Assembly: GCA_029379385.1 (NCBI GenBank)
Contig: CM055608.1
Coordinates: forward strand, 22,752,350 to 22,816,349
DNA: 64,000 bases
Reading direction: 5' to 3'
From: Quillaja saponaria
Taxonomy: Eukaryota; Streptophyta; Magnoliopsida; Fabales; Quillajaceae
Shown here: positions 39,501 to 52,572 of the stretch, one piece after another
Numbering within the stretch: the stretch's first letter is position 1
Layout: every line of letters starts with the position of its first letter
The notes under the pieces: generated by a model
Seen by the model: the letters and a program-made list of their open reading frames with translations, nothing else
Databases searched by the model: none
Told to the model about the DNA's origin: nothing
Program-made: the position numbers and the translations under genes

Positions 39501-42500
39501 TCGCAATCTTGACACTGTTGTCAGCATTGTTAGGCATTCTATTCAAAATGCTACTGCCTTTGAGGCCGCTGCTGAATATTTGAAACTGGGACGCATTGCA
39601 ACTGTAAGTGCTATGTTAACAAATTTGACCATCACAACATAAATGTGAGCAGGGTTCCTTCTCCCTTTATGCCAGGCCTGCATGTATTTCTACTTAGCCT
39701 TCCACCACATGGGGATTTGATAATCAAGAAATTTAGTAATATGTAGTAGAAACTAATAGGTTTTCTTGCCTAACTTGATGAATGTAAGTTAGTTGTTAAT
39801 AGTTGATCATTGTCTGTGTATTCTGGTACACTCCAGGGATTTCAAATGTATAGACAGACTAGTGTTTATTCAGTTTTATCCTGTCAATTTCCCTAAGGAA
39901 CTACTTGGAAGAATTGCATGTGTGTCGTCATTGTCTGTGTATTGTGGTATGCTCTAGAGATTCCAATGTATAAGAGTTCACTGTTCTATAATTCAGTTTT
40001 ACCCTGCGAATTTTCAAAAGGGAACCCCTATTTTTACACACCAGCACACTGCTAAGTGTTGTTGGTCCCACCTGTGCTCCACCTTCCCCTTATGAGGGTT
40101 CCGTTACACAGCAAATGCTGCGTGCAAATAGCATCTCCCTTTCCCAATTTTGTCTTTCTCATTGATATTTTGTTAAAGTGCTATGTTTTATTGAGTTGAT
40201 ATTTTTTGTTAATATGTTCTTTTGAGTATTAACGAAGTACACAGGGTAAACAAGATATCTTATTTAATATATGGAAATTTGAGCAAATGTTTTAGAAAAA
40301 AGGAGCACTGTTCAAAAAACCTAAATGAAGGATAATCTTATATAAAAAATAACTTAAAAAAATGGAAAAAGTAATCTTTTGTTAGCATATCTTTTTCATT
40401 TAACGCTCAACTACTCATATCATACTTGTACTATGTATGAAAAAAGTTTCCTGAGAAATATGAAATAAATATGTTTGTTTTCAATTCATAAATTATATAA
40501 TTTGCATGTAAAGCATATTCGCTATGTCTCACATTCAGTAACTTTTCTCCATTTCTTGTTCATATAAATTGTGTACTTGCTTTGCATATTCTGATGTTAT
40601 CAGAATTCAGAAATACTATTGAGAGCCAATCATATTTTTTTTTCCTTAAACTTTTATTTTGATAACAGCATTTAAATGTTTATCTTATAGTTATAATGTT
40701 CAAGCTCCATCTCAAATTTGCCAAGATTTTATAGAAAATGTGAATTGTTCTTCCATTTAGAATCAATCTAGTCTTAATAGTATCTATCCAAGTTATTGAA
40801 AAGGCATAGTGAAGGGCTTTTTATTTTTAATATAGTAGTATTTCTTGCTTTTGTATTTTTCTTTGAAGTAAAAACAAAAATCCAGAAAGTATGCTGGAAA
40901 GTAAAACTTAGAGAGAGAATTCAGCAGAATGGAGGCGAAAAACACATTTAAAATGCCAAAATATGCGGAAAAGGGTTTCTCTTTTTGTCCTTTAGTAAGG
41001 TATTTGGTTGGTAAGAGAGCGAGAGAGAGAGAGAGAGTGATAAATGTGGGAAAGCATTCCGTAGGTTAGACATTTATGGAGATGGCAAACATGGTAGTAT
41101 TTGTTGAATAAATTGTTGTTAAAGTCTTACGGTTGATGTTTTCACTCAAAAATTGCAATTACTTTTGGCTTTTTAAATGGGGTGAGTTTATTTTTTTATT
41201 TTTTCATTCAAAAACAGCCTTATCATTAATCAGACACTAAATACTTAATGCAGTGATTTGACTTATTATGGTGATGTGCATTAATCAGTTGCTGTTTCTA
41301 GGTTAATTGCCAACCAAGTGCTTGTCGGGCATCGTTCAAGAAACCCATAAAGTATATGTTTATTAACATATTTATATGGGTAATTCTACATGCACGGACA
41401 CTTATGCAGGAAAAATGGGTTCCAGCTGGGACCCATCTTCTTATTAGAGTGGGCCTCTGTGCATGGTGCAAGTGTCCGTGCTTATAGCCCCTCCAATTTA
41501 TAATTGCAAATGTATTAATATCCTTGTTCCTAGTCCTTTGCATTTTGGGAGAAGAAACAAAGTGTTCATTTACATAGCATGTATTGTATATGCAATGCCT
41601 CTATAATTAATTTCCAGGATGGATTTCCCTAGATCTAGTGACATGAGTGTGCTATACATATTATACTTGTGGAAAAATATTGGTAGGTTGAGCAATGATG
41701 ATTTTGTGGTTTAAGTTATAGAAGCCCTTAACTGGATTTAGAATCTTGATGCTTCCTACTTTTTGATATGTGGAACTTTTGAGCTGATGTGAATCACCAT
41801 TTCTTTTGGTGAAATTTACTTTTTTTATTTTTTATTGGTTGATATGTAACATCATGTACAGGCATCTCAAGAAATACCGGTGAATGATGGAATTCAATCC
41901 TCCTTATCTGACTCTCCAAATATAACGACTGCAAATGCCAGAAAGGAAAATATTGGTGTTTGCAGTACAGCTGACCATAATATCTCAAGAATACCATGTA
42001 CTTCTCACGATTTCGAGCATTGTGAGAAAAATGAGAAAGCAAAGATTGAATCCAACAACTATAATTCAGAGTTTCCCAGGGAGAGTCTCACTATTTCCCT
42101 GCATAGTAGAGATGCAAACATTGATACAGGCACTAGGGCAAAGGTTGTAAGTTATTTTCTCTTATGATTTAATATTTACAATGTTTTGGTTTCGGACACG
42201 AAGGACTATCAGCCTAATTATTGCCAATTTATTGATAGGATATTGAAGTAACTGTTCAGGTGCGAAAGAAGCCTACTGGTGCTTTTGGGTCACTGCTGGG
42301 TAATTCAGCTGGAAAGAGGAAACTTGATATCGGTAAAAAAGTGGGTAACCAACTTCGTATAAATGTCTTTTATGTTCCTTCCACATGGCATGTGCCCTTT
42401 TGCTCCATGTTCTCTCTTCTGTTGGCTTATTTGTTCATTTTCTTTCATTTTTCACAAGTTCATTGGTCCTTTCCCTGTTAAACTGGTTTTGTTTAGACTC

Positions 42501-43332
42501 AACCTAGCATTCATTTTATTTGGTGTTTGACTGACGAGGCAAGTGGTTCCTGATGCACATTATTAGGGACTAATACTGGCCACCTCTTTTCTCCCTGGCC
42601 GCCATTTTGTTTTTCTGTTGCAGATTTTTCTATGTCTAATAATTTGGTTGTTTCTTCTTGGACTTCTTTTTCCATGAAACTGGGCACTAGTGCAAGGAAG
42701 AGGTAAAGGTGGAGCAGATTAGAGCTTCAGTTAGCTTTCCCTTTCAATCTTTTTCGGGGCGCAGCGAACAGTTGAAAACAGTTGTAGAAACTCCTAATAG
42801 AGTCTTTGAAGAGTTGAATCCACGTGTATCTGTTTCAGAAACAGCTGCAACCGCCACTCCAGAGGATATTATAAAGTTAGATGATAATTCAGATGAGGAA
42901 TTGTCTCATGGTAACTCGGGAAGTGCAGATGCAAACAGGGAGAACAATTCTGCAGTTTCTAGCTCGGAAACAAAGAAGGAAGAAGAGCCAATGTCTCTTT
43001 CTGACTTGTCCTCAAACTTCCAAAAATGCTTTCAGTCAATTAATCAAAATAGGAAAGCCAAACATGTCAAAAAAGCTGGAGGATCTGGTGGCTTGCAGCT
43101 GAAGCCATTTGATTATGAAGCAGCAAGGAAGCAAGTTAGGTTTGGAGAAGAAGCTGAGGATGAATCAGCAAGGGATGTTGATGGTGTTAGGCATCCACTC
43201 AATTCTGGAAGTAAGAAAAAAAGTTCAGCCATAGCACGGGGTCAATCAAATGATTTGAGGAATGATTTATTGCAAGGTAAAAGACGTCAAGCTTTCCCGG
43301 CTACTGGGAATCGTAGCGCAACTTTTCGCTGA
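30504..43332 (+). CDS. RRP6L2: RRP6-like protein 2, nuclear exosome 3'-5' exoribonuclease, complete
   Basis: RRP6 proteins trim and degrade RNA with the nuclear exosome. Fourteen exons join in phase to 908 residues: 30504-31181, 32897-33052, 34084-34242, 34319-34402, 35289-35368, 35510-35560, 36889-36997, 38130-38212, 38418-38463, 39244-39331, 39434-39603, 41862-42146, 42239-42340, 42697-43332. Residues about 15-115 match the PMC2NT domain (cofactor-binding N-terminus). The DEDDy exonuclease domain keeps all acids: 'VDLEHN' (D280, E282), 'MHGADRD' (D337) and 'KYAREDTHY' (Y404, D408). The HRDC domain runs about 460-555 ('YLHIYGLQPAGFNAQQLAIV', 'LRRLVKSKHPY'). The charged tail includes 'LKPFDYEAARKQVRFGEE'. 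Exon 12 could end at 42143 or 42146 without changing the frame. No stop or lost catalytic residue was seen. Length and exon layout fit plant RRP6L2 rather than RRP6L1, but paralogue choice rests on recall. Confidence 0.9.
31855..32335 (+). mobile_element. LINE 3' end relic in RRP6L2 intron 1
   Basis: The plus strand reads 'CLCKNSGEIVDHLHIHG' (about 31875-31930), like the zinc-binding module at the C-terminus of plant LINE reverse transcriptases. It continues with 'WPEKNNCIFNNEEALLEKLK' near 32090. The sequence then ends in the pyrimidine-rich 'TTTGTACCCCCTTGTGTAC' tail typical of plant L1-type 3' ends (near 32280). Stops and frameshifts show it is dead. It has the same orientation as the host gene. 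Confidence 0.65.
40017..40142. mobile_element. MITE-like foldback element in RRP6L2 intron 11
   Basis: The ends are imperfect inverted repeats, AAAGGGA...TCCCTTT. Extended matching blocks are CTATTTTTACACACCAGCA on one side and TGCTGCGTGCAAATAG on the other. The 126 bp core is non-coding. I could not fix a target-site duplication. Confidence 0.5.
41008..41038. repeat. GA microsatellite in RRP6L2 intron 11
   Basis: A run of (GA)n with one GC interruption lies within the intron. It is a simple repeat with no coding role. Confidence 0.75.
41378..41490. mobile_element. MITE-like foldback element in RRP6L2 intron 11
   Basis: A perfect 12 bp inverted repeat, GCACGGACACTT (41392-41403) and AAGTGTCCGTGC (41470-41481), lies inside outer GGG...CCC ends, giving a 113 bp hairpin-forming unit. 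This is compact, G+C-richer DNA in an AT-rich intron, as expected of a small non-autonomous DNA transposon. Confidence 0.55.
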
Positions 43333-44329
43333 TCAATTTAACAGATTCTGCTATGTGTAAAATGCTAGAAATTATGGCTTTGTCCGGCATTTGTAAGAAG
43401 GAATCAAATTAAGTTAAAGGTGAATTATATAAATCCGTTTATTATTTCTACAGTCACTTTTAACTTAATTGACCTGGATTTTGGAGCATTGCGTTATTTT
43501 GTAACATGTAGTCATTGTTTGGCAATGAAGTTTCCCTACACATCCCAGTCGTTAGCAGCTTGTGTTTGGTCATCAATGATTTTGCAATTAGCTATGAATT
43601 TGAGTTCGTGGGCATTTCATAACTACTGTGATTTATTGGGAGCAACCTGTCCTAAGTTTTCTTTAAGTAAAATTTTCTCTCCAATATATTCTTTCTTTGC
43701 TTTCAGAAGAACTATCACGGTTATTAACAACTAAAAAATAGGGTTATTATTTATATAAACAAAAAACAAAAACCAGGGATATTTTGTGAAGTTGAGAAGT
43801 TTGTTTAGAACATTTTGTAAGAAAATTAGCTCGATGACAACACAGAAACTAATAGAAAGAGACTTTGGGATTACAAAAGTCCGGTTAGATTGCAAATAAT
43901 TGATTGGTCATAAGTAAAATATGTATTTGGTATATGTAATGCAAATAAGTTAAATATAGTGGCATGTAGATTGTAAAAGTCAATTTAGATATATAAATTT
44001 ACATTAAGTACATGTATAATATTGATATTTGATTTACATATTGCATAAGATATTTTAATTTTATTTAGTTATTAATAAAAAAGATTTATGTATGTTATAT
44101 TATTAAATATTTTTATGCATTTGACCTTAAGAGAGAATTATGTTACAGAGAACTATTAATACATGAAAGGATAAAGGATAAATTAGATTGTTTTTGTGTC
44201 GCATGTAATATAAAAAATCAAATCTCTTCTATCGCTATTTTTGTTAATTTGAGAATTTTTTCGATTTTGACTAATTACGATTGCCTTCCAATCTTTTGGA
44301 AAACCAAACACTCAATTTATAGATTGGGC
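43333..44329. other. RRP6L2 3' flank and AT-rich spacer
   Basis: The first few hundred bases probably hold the RRP6L2 3' untranslated region. After that I see only AT-rich DNA. The frame at 43420-43734 shows no recognisable domain and is probably chance. Confidence 0.4.
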
Positions 44330-45540
44330 TCTTCAATCAACAATCGAACTTTATAATCTGCATACCAAATGGATTCTTAGCTAAAATGAGTCTATTCTTG
44401 GCCATTCCCAAGCAAATCCTGTCCGCACAATAATTGCATTCATAGAAGACATGGGTGATGGGAACCTCTAACATCCAATTCCTATCAAGCAGTTCTAGAA
44501 TATTGCAGTGTTAGAAAGGATCTATGTTTGTTAGACTCAATGGTAGCAACTTTGGATGATCGACAAACACACCTGGGAATCTGATTCAAGAAGCCTTTTA
44601 TAGACAAGGTCTTAAGCAAGCTTCATACTTATGCCCACTTGAACAACAAACCTTGTGTTAGAACCTCACTCTTAAAAGTCGGTTTAAAAAGTAGAAACTC
44701 ATAAATTTATATATAGTGTTAAGCCTTTTAACTTTAGTGACGTGTGATTACACATCAATACCCAGCAATCCAACTGTTGTACTTATGCAGCTGAGGACGC
44801 CCCTGCACTACCATTTCCTGGATTATACCTACTTGCTTTATCGATGTTTAGTTTGATCCACAACTATTTCAATTCTCCAAAATGACATTTCTGTTAAATC
44901 TTGTAATAACATCAACTGCATTCAGGGGAAGTCAAAGTTATCATTGAATAGCTTTGTTTCCTTCACTTCCATAGAAACCAACATACTCCAAAGTCAAGAT
45001 TCCACATTAAAACATACTTGCTTATTTCCTTGCTGAGATTCAGTTTTAACCAATTTTTGAGAGGAAGTCTGAAAAGCAGGGATAGTTTTTATCTTTCACC
45101 AAGTGACTCCAGATATGTCAAGGGACAAGGTAGTCCCGAAAGGTAATGCATAGTTGTTTTAACTTGAGCTGGACAACTGTAACGCGAAGGATTGAGAGCA
45201 AAACCTTGTATAAATCTTTCTTCATTCGTCATTAGCCTATTATGGTTTACCATTACCAACCAAAGGAAAGTTCGTCTTTCAGGGCCAAGCCAACCCCATA
45301 TAAGAGTCCATGATGAATTTGTATATCTATTCAAGAGCATATTTTATAGTAAAAGCACCGCTTGCAGTAGCATTACGGAGAATTTTATTCTCTCCACTAG
45401 TTTCATTCGGTGGAGGAATCGATTTGCTTTTGTTACAGATCCCTGACGGTAGGACAACTTGAATAGAGTTAAAGTTCCACTCTCTGTTAGTGCAAAACTT
45501 GAATACATAATTGCAAAGGTCATCACCCACAAACGGATCC
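44330..45540 (-). mobile_element. LINE relic (RT C-terminus, zinc-binding module, RNase H)
   Basis: Read downwards on the minus strand the order is that of a plant LINE ORF2 end. 'EWNFNSIQVVLPSGI' and 'IPPPNETSGENKIL' lie at about 45400-45500, followed by the zinc-binding module 'PERRTFLWLVMVNHNRLMT' and 'CPAQVKTTMHYLS' at about 45120-45300. RNase H starts with 'WIKLNIDKASRYNPGN' near 44870 and ends with a 'LLDRNWMLEVPITHVFYE' block near 44480. Frameshifts and stops interrupt it, so it is a fossil. Confidence 0.75.
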
Positions 45541-45879
45541 AGAGTATAAGAGATTAGTGTTCTATCCCCCTCTCAATCCAGATTTGGTTTTATTCCCTTT
45601 ACCCATGCTCCAGTTAATGCATTTCATAAGATCATCCCAAATATTAACAACGTAGTGTGGAACAATGAGGAAGAGAGAACCCTAAACTTTTAAACTTTTA
45701 AAACTGTAAGTCTCAATATTTTTCATCAAAAGGTACCTAAAACATATGAAGTAGGCTTTCGTATGTAGACAACATCCAAACCTTACATAAATATTTAATT
45801 ATAATTAAAGTGCAATATAACAAAAGAGAAAAACAAATAAAAGGAAAATGACAATAATAAATAAAGTCCGGAGATTATA

Positions 45880-48245
45880 TTTATTCTTACACTTAATTTT
45901 TTGAGCTGATGGTTTCCCATCAATCATTCTCATCTGGTAGAAAAGAATTCGATTTCGTAAAGTTAATCTGCAAGTACAACTCTAACAAGTAAGGATTCAA
46001 TGAATGGATCTCATCCTTTGAAATTTATGTAGTTTCATAAGGAGGGTGATTCTTCCATTGGATCAGGAATCGACATAACCACCATGCAAATAACTCACGA
46101 GTTCAACCAGCAAAACTGCTTCGACCTTATCGATATGTTGCTGAACTGGAAAACATTTGGAATAGAAGTACCTACAGGAGTACTAGAAGACAAAACATGA
46201 GGCACAAAATTACTCGAATAAAGGACTAGATCCTCCACATTGAAACAAAACTAATATTCAAATGATCTGGAAAATCAAGTTCATATTCATTTGGTCCAAA
46301 TTTATCAATGATAGAATAAGAGCCAATGGATTTAACAAGCAATTTCTTGAATGAAATGGAAGACATACATTCATAATGTAGGGGAGCCATGACTCCATCA
46401 CAGCATTAAATTCTACAGTCACATGATTCACATCAGCAGCAAGTTTATAATCAACACTCTCATTGAAATTTTTCGTCTAGTTTCAGCAAATAGGTTATGA
46501 ATATGGTGTGCAAAAGATTCAGCAGGCCCGGAACACAATCATCAAGTGGCTAAGGGGCAAAGGAACAAGATCAACATATGTATCAGATTTGTAGCCATAT
46601 ATAGACACACTTAAAAGGGACTCTTGCCCGTAAACCTATTGGAAGAGTTATTGTAGGCAATTTCAAATGTTAGTAGCACCATATCCAATTACCCAACTTT
46701 TCTCCCCACAACACATTTTGGAAAATTACCCAAACTATGAATAACAACCTCAATTTGACCATCAGTTTGAGGGTGAAAATCATGAGAATATCAAAATAAT
46801 ACCACACATTTTTCAAAATGTTTTCTAAAAATTCATAAACTTGACATTCCTATCAGACACTTTCAAGGAATGAAACTCACGTAATGAACTTGACAACCTA
46901 TCTAAAAAATAATTTAGCAATATGGGAAGCATCAACAGTCTTGTTACAGGGTATGAAATGGGCCATATTAGAAAACCTATCAACTACAACAAAAATTCTA
47001 TCATGTGCTTTGGAAGTTCTAGGTAATTTTGAGACAAAGTCCATGTTTAGGTCATTCAAAGGCATGTGTGGTGAAGAAAGAGGGGTATATAATTAAACTC
47101 ATGTTTTGTTCATTCCTTTCCCAACTAACATGTTCGACACTAAGGAAACAATTTGAGCAACACCTATCTTTAATGAAGGCCTATAAGACCTATCCTCGAC
47201 TAAGGCTGTGGTTTTATCTCAACCTAAGTGACTAGCTAACCCACCAACATGCAGCTCCAAAACTAGGAAATCTCTCAACGAAGTACAACCTGATAGCTCT
47301 AAACAAATAATCGTAAAAAATAGAAAGATCAACATGCTCCTTACGGTAGTCACTAAAGTCACGAAAATTCTCGTTAAAATTAGGATAATCGGAGTAGTTA
47401 TATTCTTCAAATGCTCAAAACCACTAACCCTAACATTCATAGTATGAAGGATAACAACTATCATGTTTTCAACCCTAGATGTATGTTTGAGAATAAATGT
47501 CTATGCATCCAAAAATTCTACCCATCTAGCATGTTTGGACTTTAAATGTTTCTATGAATGCAGGTATCTTAAAAGCTTGGTGGTCCGAAGAGTACAAACT
47601 CTTTTAGTGCCGCCAATGGTAATGACTGAACCATAAGATACAACTTTTTACTTCCTTTTATAAGTGGAGTACCTCTACTTAGCATCAGAGAGCTTCTTGC
47701 TAAAAAAAATGTAATGTGATGTGCCTCTTGAATTAAACTCCACCTATACCTAATCCCTACGCACCATAAGCAACCTCAAACATTTTACTAAAGTTAGGAT
47801 GGCTAAGTTCATATGCCTTAGTCAATTTTTGCTTATTGACAACAAAAGCCTTAGCAATAACATGAGTCCAATGAAATTTACATTTCTTAAGGCACTTGAA
47901 GATAGAAGCCTTAATAGAACCAAAATTTCTAGTAAAATGGCTATAGAAAGTAGCTAACCCATGGAAGCTCTGAACATCATATACAATTGTAGGTTCAGGT
48001 CACTCCTTGATAGCTCTAATCTTATTAGGGTCAACAGATATACCTTGAATGGACACTATGTAATTGAGAAAGAAGACACTAGAATGGAGGAAAATACACT
48101 TCTTGAGATTGAAAAAAAATTTATCTTCCCTAAGCACATGAAACACCCTATATAAATAGCCTAGATGCTCATCCTTACTAGCTATAGATCAAGATATCAT
48201 CATAGTAAATCACAAGAATTTACCTATGAACTACTTAGAAGTGAA
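45880..48245 (-). mobile_element. Ty3/gypsy pol relic (RT, RNase H, integrase)
   Basis: On the minus strand, starting at 48245, the RT block reads 'YYDDILIYS' then 'EHLGYLYRVFHVLRED', 'LKKCIF' and 'GISVDPNKIRAIKEWPEP'. RNase H traces ('SHYHWRH', 'SSDHQAFK') lie at about 47520-47640. The integrase N-terminal region ('LRDFLVLELHVGGLASHLG', about 47220-47280) and core ('[20 protein letters not shown]', '[14 protein letters not shown]', about 46920-47070) follow, then 'HPQTDGQIEVV'-like and 'NSSNRFTGKSPF'-like remnants, and 'FNVEDLVLYSSNF' near 46210. This order is Ty3/gypsy. Many stops make it dead. The gag-protease half and the LTRs were not found; the 5' side stops near a poly(A) run. Confidence 0.8.
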
Positions 48246-48354
48246 TGAGGAAAGAACAACACAAGGACTAGGACTGTGTTTAATCTTAGTTTCCCTGAAA
48301 GTTTGCTTACTTGTATATTCAATTCTTTTTGTTCCCTATCCTAGCAAAAAAAGG

Positions 48355-48385
<31 letters not shown>

Positions 48386-48664
48386 AACTGATCTAGAAAG
48401 TGGTGACTCTAACCGATCAAATCTAGAACAAAGTTTGTAAATGCTGGGTTGAATCGAACATGTGGTAAACTACCTGTGGACACTGAAAATGTGGTACATA
48501 GCGAGTGTCCAAGAAAACTAACAAGACATATGATGTGGAGATGATGATAGCAACCAATGAATGGTCTTAGATTGGTGAAGTAGCAGATGACGTGTCAATA
48601 ATGCTGATGTGGTGATGACCTAGACAACAACATACCGACACGTGGCTAAAAAGGTTGACGTGGT
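48246..48664. other. Junction segment with a long poly(A) run
   Basis: An almost pure A run (48343-48382) lies just beyond the truncated gypsy pol. It could be the tail of a retroposed sequence on the plus strand. The rest has no coding content that I can support. Confidence 0.4.
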
Positions 48665-49139
48665 TATCACACCCCGCATGGAGACATGACTGGCAAGAGA
48701 AATAGGTAACCAAACCTCCATAACCCTGACTTCAAAACAAAGAAACAAATAAAATCTTGACCAAACCAAGAAATAAAAGTTTAATTTAGAAAACACAAGT
48801 TAACTACATAATGTTTATTTATTGAAATATATAACAATTTAATAAAAATTTTGGCAAAAATTCCCTACAATATGGAACATGCCCAAAATACAAACAAGTA
48901 ACATCTGGTTATATTCAACCAGTTACCAACAACAACAATATACCAAAAGGAGCTTCACTCCTCTTTATACCACAACAACGAATGAATTGAACCATAAACA
49001 CAATACAAAATTAGACACCCTGCCTTAAAATGACTGCAAATTCTCATCCTTTGACTTTAAGTCCATGATCTCAAATGCATATCTTGCCGCCATATAATCG
49101 GTAAGCCCAGTATCAGTGATTGATGCCCCTTAAGATCCT
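48665..49139 (+). repeat. Dispersed repeat, copy 1 (LTR-like start TATCACACCCC)
   Basis: This aligns with 63524-63990 in the same orientation. Shared blocks include 'CATGACTGGC', 'CCTCCRTAACCCTGACTTCA' and 'AAATTAGACACCC'. Copy 2 begins TGTCACGTCCC, a start typical of chromovirus LTRs, so both are probably LTR starts of one family. The end of copy 1 was not determined; similarity is clear to about 49120. Confidence 0.6.
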
Positions 49140-52100
49140 ATTACTAAAAAAAAAAATCAACTATAAAGTGGTGAGTCTCCCGGATTTAGTGAGTGGAAAA
49201 ATGTACCCAAAAGATACTGACATCAACCAAGACATAAAGAACACATTTAAATTAAATAATTTCATGTAGCTATGTTTCATATCTTAATTCAATGGTACAC
49301 ATACATACATACAATTATCGTAAAATCAATTAAACACAATTTATATAATATACAAGATGGATAAATCAATTAGAAATTCAGAATTTACAATTTAAACAAA
49401 ACAATCAAAACACTCAAAGCATACAAAGGACCAATAAAGTAACTCAATACCTGCACTCTAACACATATTCTCCTCTCTGGGCAGTTGTTTGCCCGAACAC
49501 CAAATAGAAATATATATATATACGGAATTACTGAAATTTTCATAGCTCCTCACAAATCCACTCTCGAGGCTTGAGTTACTTGAATATTTTTTTAAATCAA
49601 TGTCAAATAATTAAATCAAAGAATCATAGGTGCATCTGAATTCTATTTCGGAAGTAAAAATCATTTCAAAAAGAAAAAGAAAAAAAAGAAAACACTTTCA
49701 TTAGCCCTTATCAACACAAACAAAGTCACAAGTCAAATATAATTCAAATAACTCAATTAAATATTACAAATGCTTATGCTTTCATATAAACATATCTATT
49801 CAAATATACATAACAAATACACATTAATCTAGCAACCAAAAAGTAACATTTATCCACTCACTGTTTACTAATCTTGCTTGTCACTTCCTTTTGCATTCAG
49901 GCACGTTGTTGGCTCAATAACACTTTCGAGGCTGCAATTAAATTTTCTAAGTATCACTTAGTTTGTCAATTTTATAAGTTATAACTTTGTAATTATGAAA
50001 ATCTATAAATATTAAGTTTCTTGCATTTATTTAACATTCAACCCTTCAAGGCATCTTCACAACTATCTTGGAGATATATTTGATTTCAACTTACACATTT
50101 AACCAAATTCAACAAGACCAAGTTCAAACATTATCTCCAAGACATTAACTACCTTTCTTATTTAGAAATTTATCTTAAAATAAGCTTTGAACCCACTCAA
50201 ATCCCCAAATTAACACAAACATGACACACGCATAATTTTTGATTGTTAGAACCGAATTCCAGTGCTTATAGAATTCTCATACTTAGGAACTAAATTATGC
50301 AAATTTTCAGTCTAGTTTATCAAGATGTTTGGAACTTCATCTTCAGTGCCCTAATCTTAATTCATCCTTTAAGACCTTCCAAAACCAGTTACACCAAAAT
50401 AAGTTTAATCAGGACCCGAAAATCACAACCATGACTTCCAACACCTCTAAAATACACATACAATGAAATTAAAATATGAAAAGCTTCATAATTTTTCCAA
50501 AATATGTTAGAAACAATTCTTATTCAGAGGTCCTATGCTAATTCAAACCACAACCCTCGACAAAGTCCTTCGGACTCACTGAAACTCAACTAAAATCCTG
50601 CACAAGCCTAGTTGCAATCAAACAACTCTAATGATAAATATACTTCAAATCAAGTTACGAAACTTTTCAGATATTATCCAAGACTATAAGCTACACTTTA
50701 TATTTAGGACTCCTAACCTAATTCAATCCATAAAACACCCTAAATACCCTGATTTCTCTAACTTATAAAATCTGACCTTACTTCCTTTTAATAGTCACTT
50801 AACTCTCATTTTCAACACTTTACCAACAACTAACTATCCTTTGTTTATACTCACTACTCACTTACATTAAATCCTTAAATCACCACATTAGCCAACCATT
50901 CTTTACTCTTTGTTCTTAGGCTATTTATTCAAATTCCATTAGTCCCTAATTACAAATATTTGAATATACTAAGTTTTAATCCTTACATTGCAACTAGTTT
51001 CTTTTAAGCCTTTTATCAACCATCTTAAGGGCATAGATTCCTTCCATTGGTGTGTGAATATATACATATATATATATATCTACCTTATGTTCATTGTTCT
51101 TATGCTTTTATTTACCATCTCATTCATTCCTAATTCTAAATTACTAAACTACCAATAACATTAAAAGAATCAATATGCTAAGTTTGGAAAAACTACCACA
51201 ACATAAAAAGGCTAGATGGAATAAGAGGAATAGCTTTCTGCCTTTGCTCTTACGGCTGGACTAGCAATACTAGGGGCCGCCAATAGTTGCTGCTTCACAC
51301 CAAGTCAACCATACAACCTAAACAGCCAACACTACTGCAAGTCAAGACACACACACGGCAAGGAAGGGCTGCAAGGGATGATGAACAAGGAGCTGCTTTC
51401 ATGCCTAAACAGGGCAGCTTCAAGGCAAGGCATAGGCCATGCTACTTGGCTTCTCCAAGCCCACAAACAACCACAAAACAGGCCACCCAACACATAAGAG
51501 GAGGGCTGGACTTCTCCAGCCAGCCATAGGAGCTATACAAACCCCAAAATAGGGAAAAAAAAAAATCTACAGTAAAAGAGGGGAAAGGCAAGACAGTTTG
51601 TACACAAGAAATTCTCAATTGACAATGGAGTTTCATTGAAGGATGCAGCTTGGAGGCTGCCCATTAAAAGTTTCCCGAAACTAAAAGAAATAGGAGGCAA
51701 CGGGGAAAGGAAAGAAAGGCTCAGCAGAGATAAGAGAAAAAATAAATGGAGGTGGAAGTGCAAAGGAGGAAATAAAAAAATAACATTTTAGGGTCAAAAG
51801 TCAAAAAGTTTATATTTGTGATGTAAACATTTTATTAACTTATATATGTACTGGTGGGAGGAACAGTGCCAGAGGCACGGGTTGTTGGGATGTTATCCCT
51901 CTTTTTCTTTTTCTTTATTTTTCTTTCTTTTTTCTCTGAATTGTATGGAGAGAACCATGCTTCCAAGGATTACAAAAATGATGAGTTGGGATATTATCCA
52001 TTTTTTTATTTCTGGATTATATGGAGTGAATCATGCTTCCAAGGGATTAAATAAAGATAACAAAAATAAACCAATAAATAGAGCTTTTCACTTAAGTAAT

Positions 52101-52300
52101 TTTTTTCATGAGCCAACTCATCTCATATTTTTTTTTCATACAACATAACAAAAAGTAAACCATCAAATAGAGCTTCTTCTTATATAAGCCACGGCCAATC
52201 AATTTTTTTATCCTTTCAAAAAGCAACCCTTGAGTAATATGCATATATCTACATTGAAGCTCGAGAGGTGAACCAGAATGCATAGGTAAGTCTTACCATT
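49140..52300. other. Repeat-like, non-coding DNA downstream of the LTR-like repeat
   Basis: The stretch is pyrimidine-rich on the minus strand to about 51200 and then G+C-richer (51240-51760), with a GGCTGGACTTCTCCAGCC palindrome near 51505. It may be the rest of a long LTR that starts at 48665. No gag or pol block was recognised. The short open frames around 51.3-52.3 kb have no recognisable domains. Confidence 0.35.
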
Positions 52301-52572
52301 TGCATCAATTAGGGAAACTAATGCTAACATAATTTCGAAGGGATTAAAAAAGTGTCAACAGTTCAAAACAAAAATCAAATATCACAATATCTCCAAATAC
52401 ATACAATTGAAATAGTGCAAAAAAGTTAAATTTGAAACAAACTTGATCAACCCCCAGCTCCTTCCTAATTTTTGAAGGTCTTCTGGGACAGCTGATCAAA
52501 ATTAGCTAGCAAAAACCCCAATCATAATTCGTAATCAGAATTTCAAGTTATAGCTGAAGAGAAAAAAAATTC

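Noticed and set aside
41298..41543. Minus-strand frame of 81 codons
   Set aside because: It overlaps the foldback element in RRP6L2 intron 11 and has no protein resemblance.
43420..43734. Open frame of 104 codons just after RRP6L2
   Set aside because: No recognisable motif, AT-rich composition, and position in the 3' flank; likely chance.
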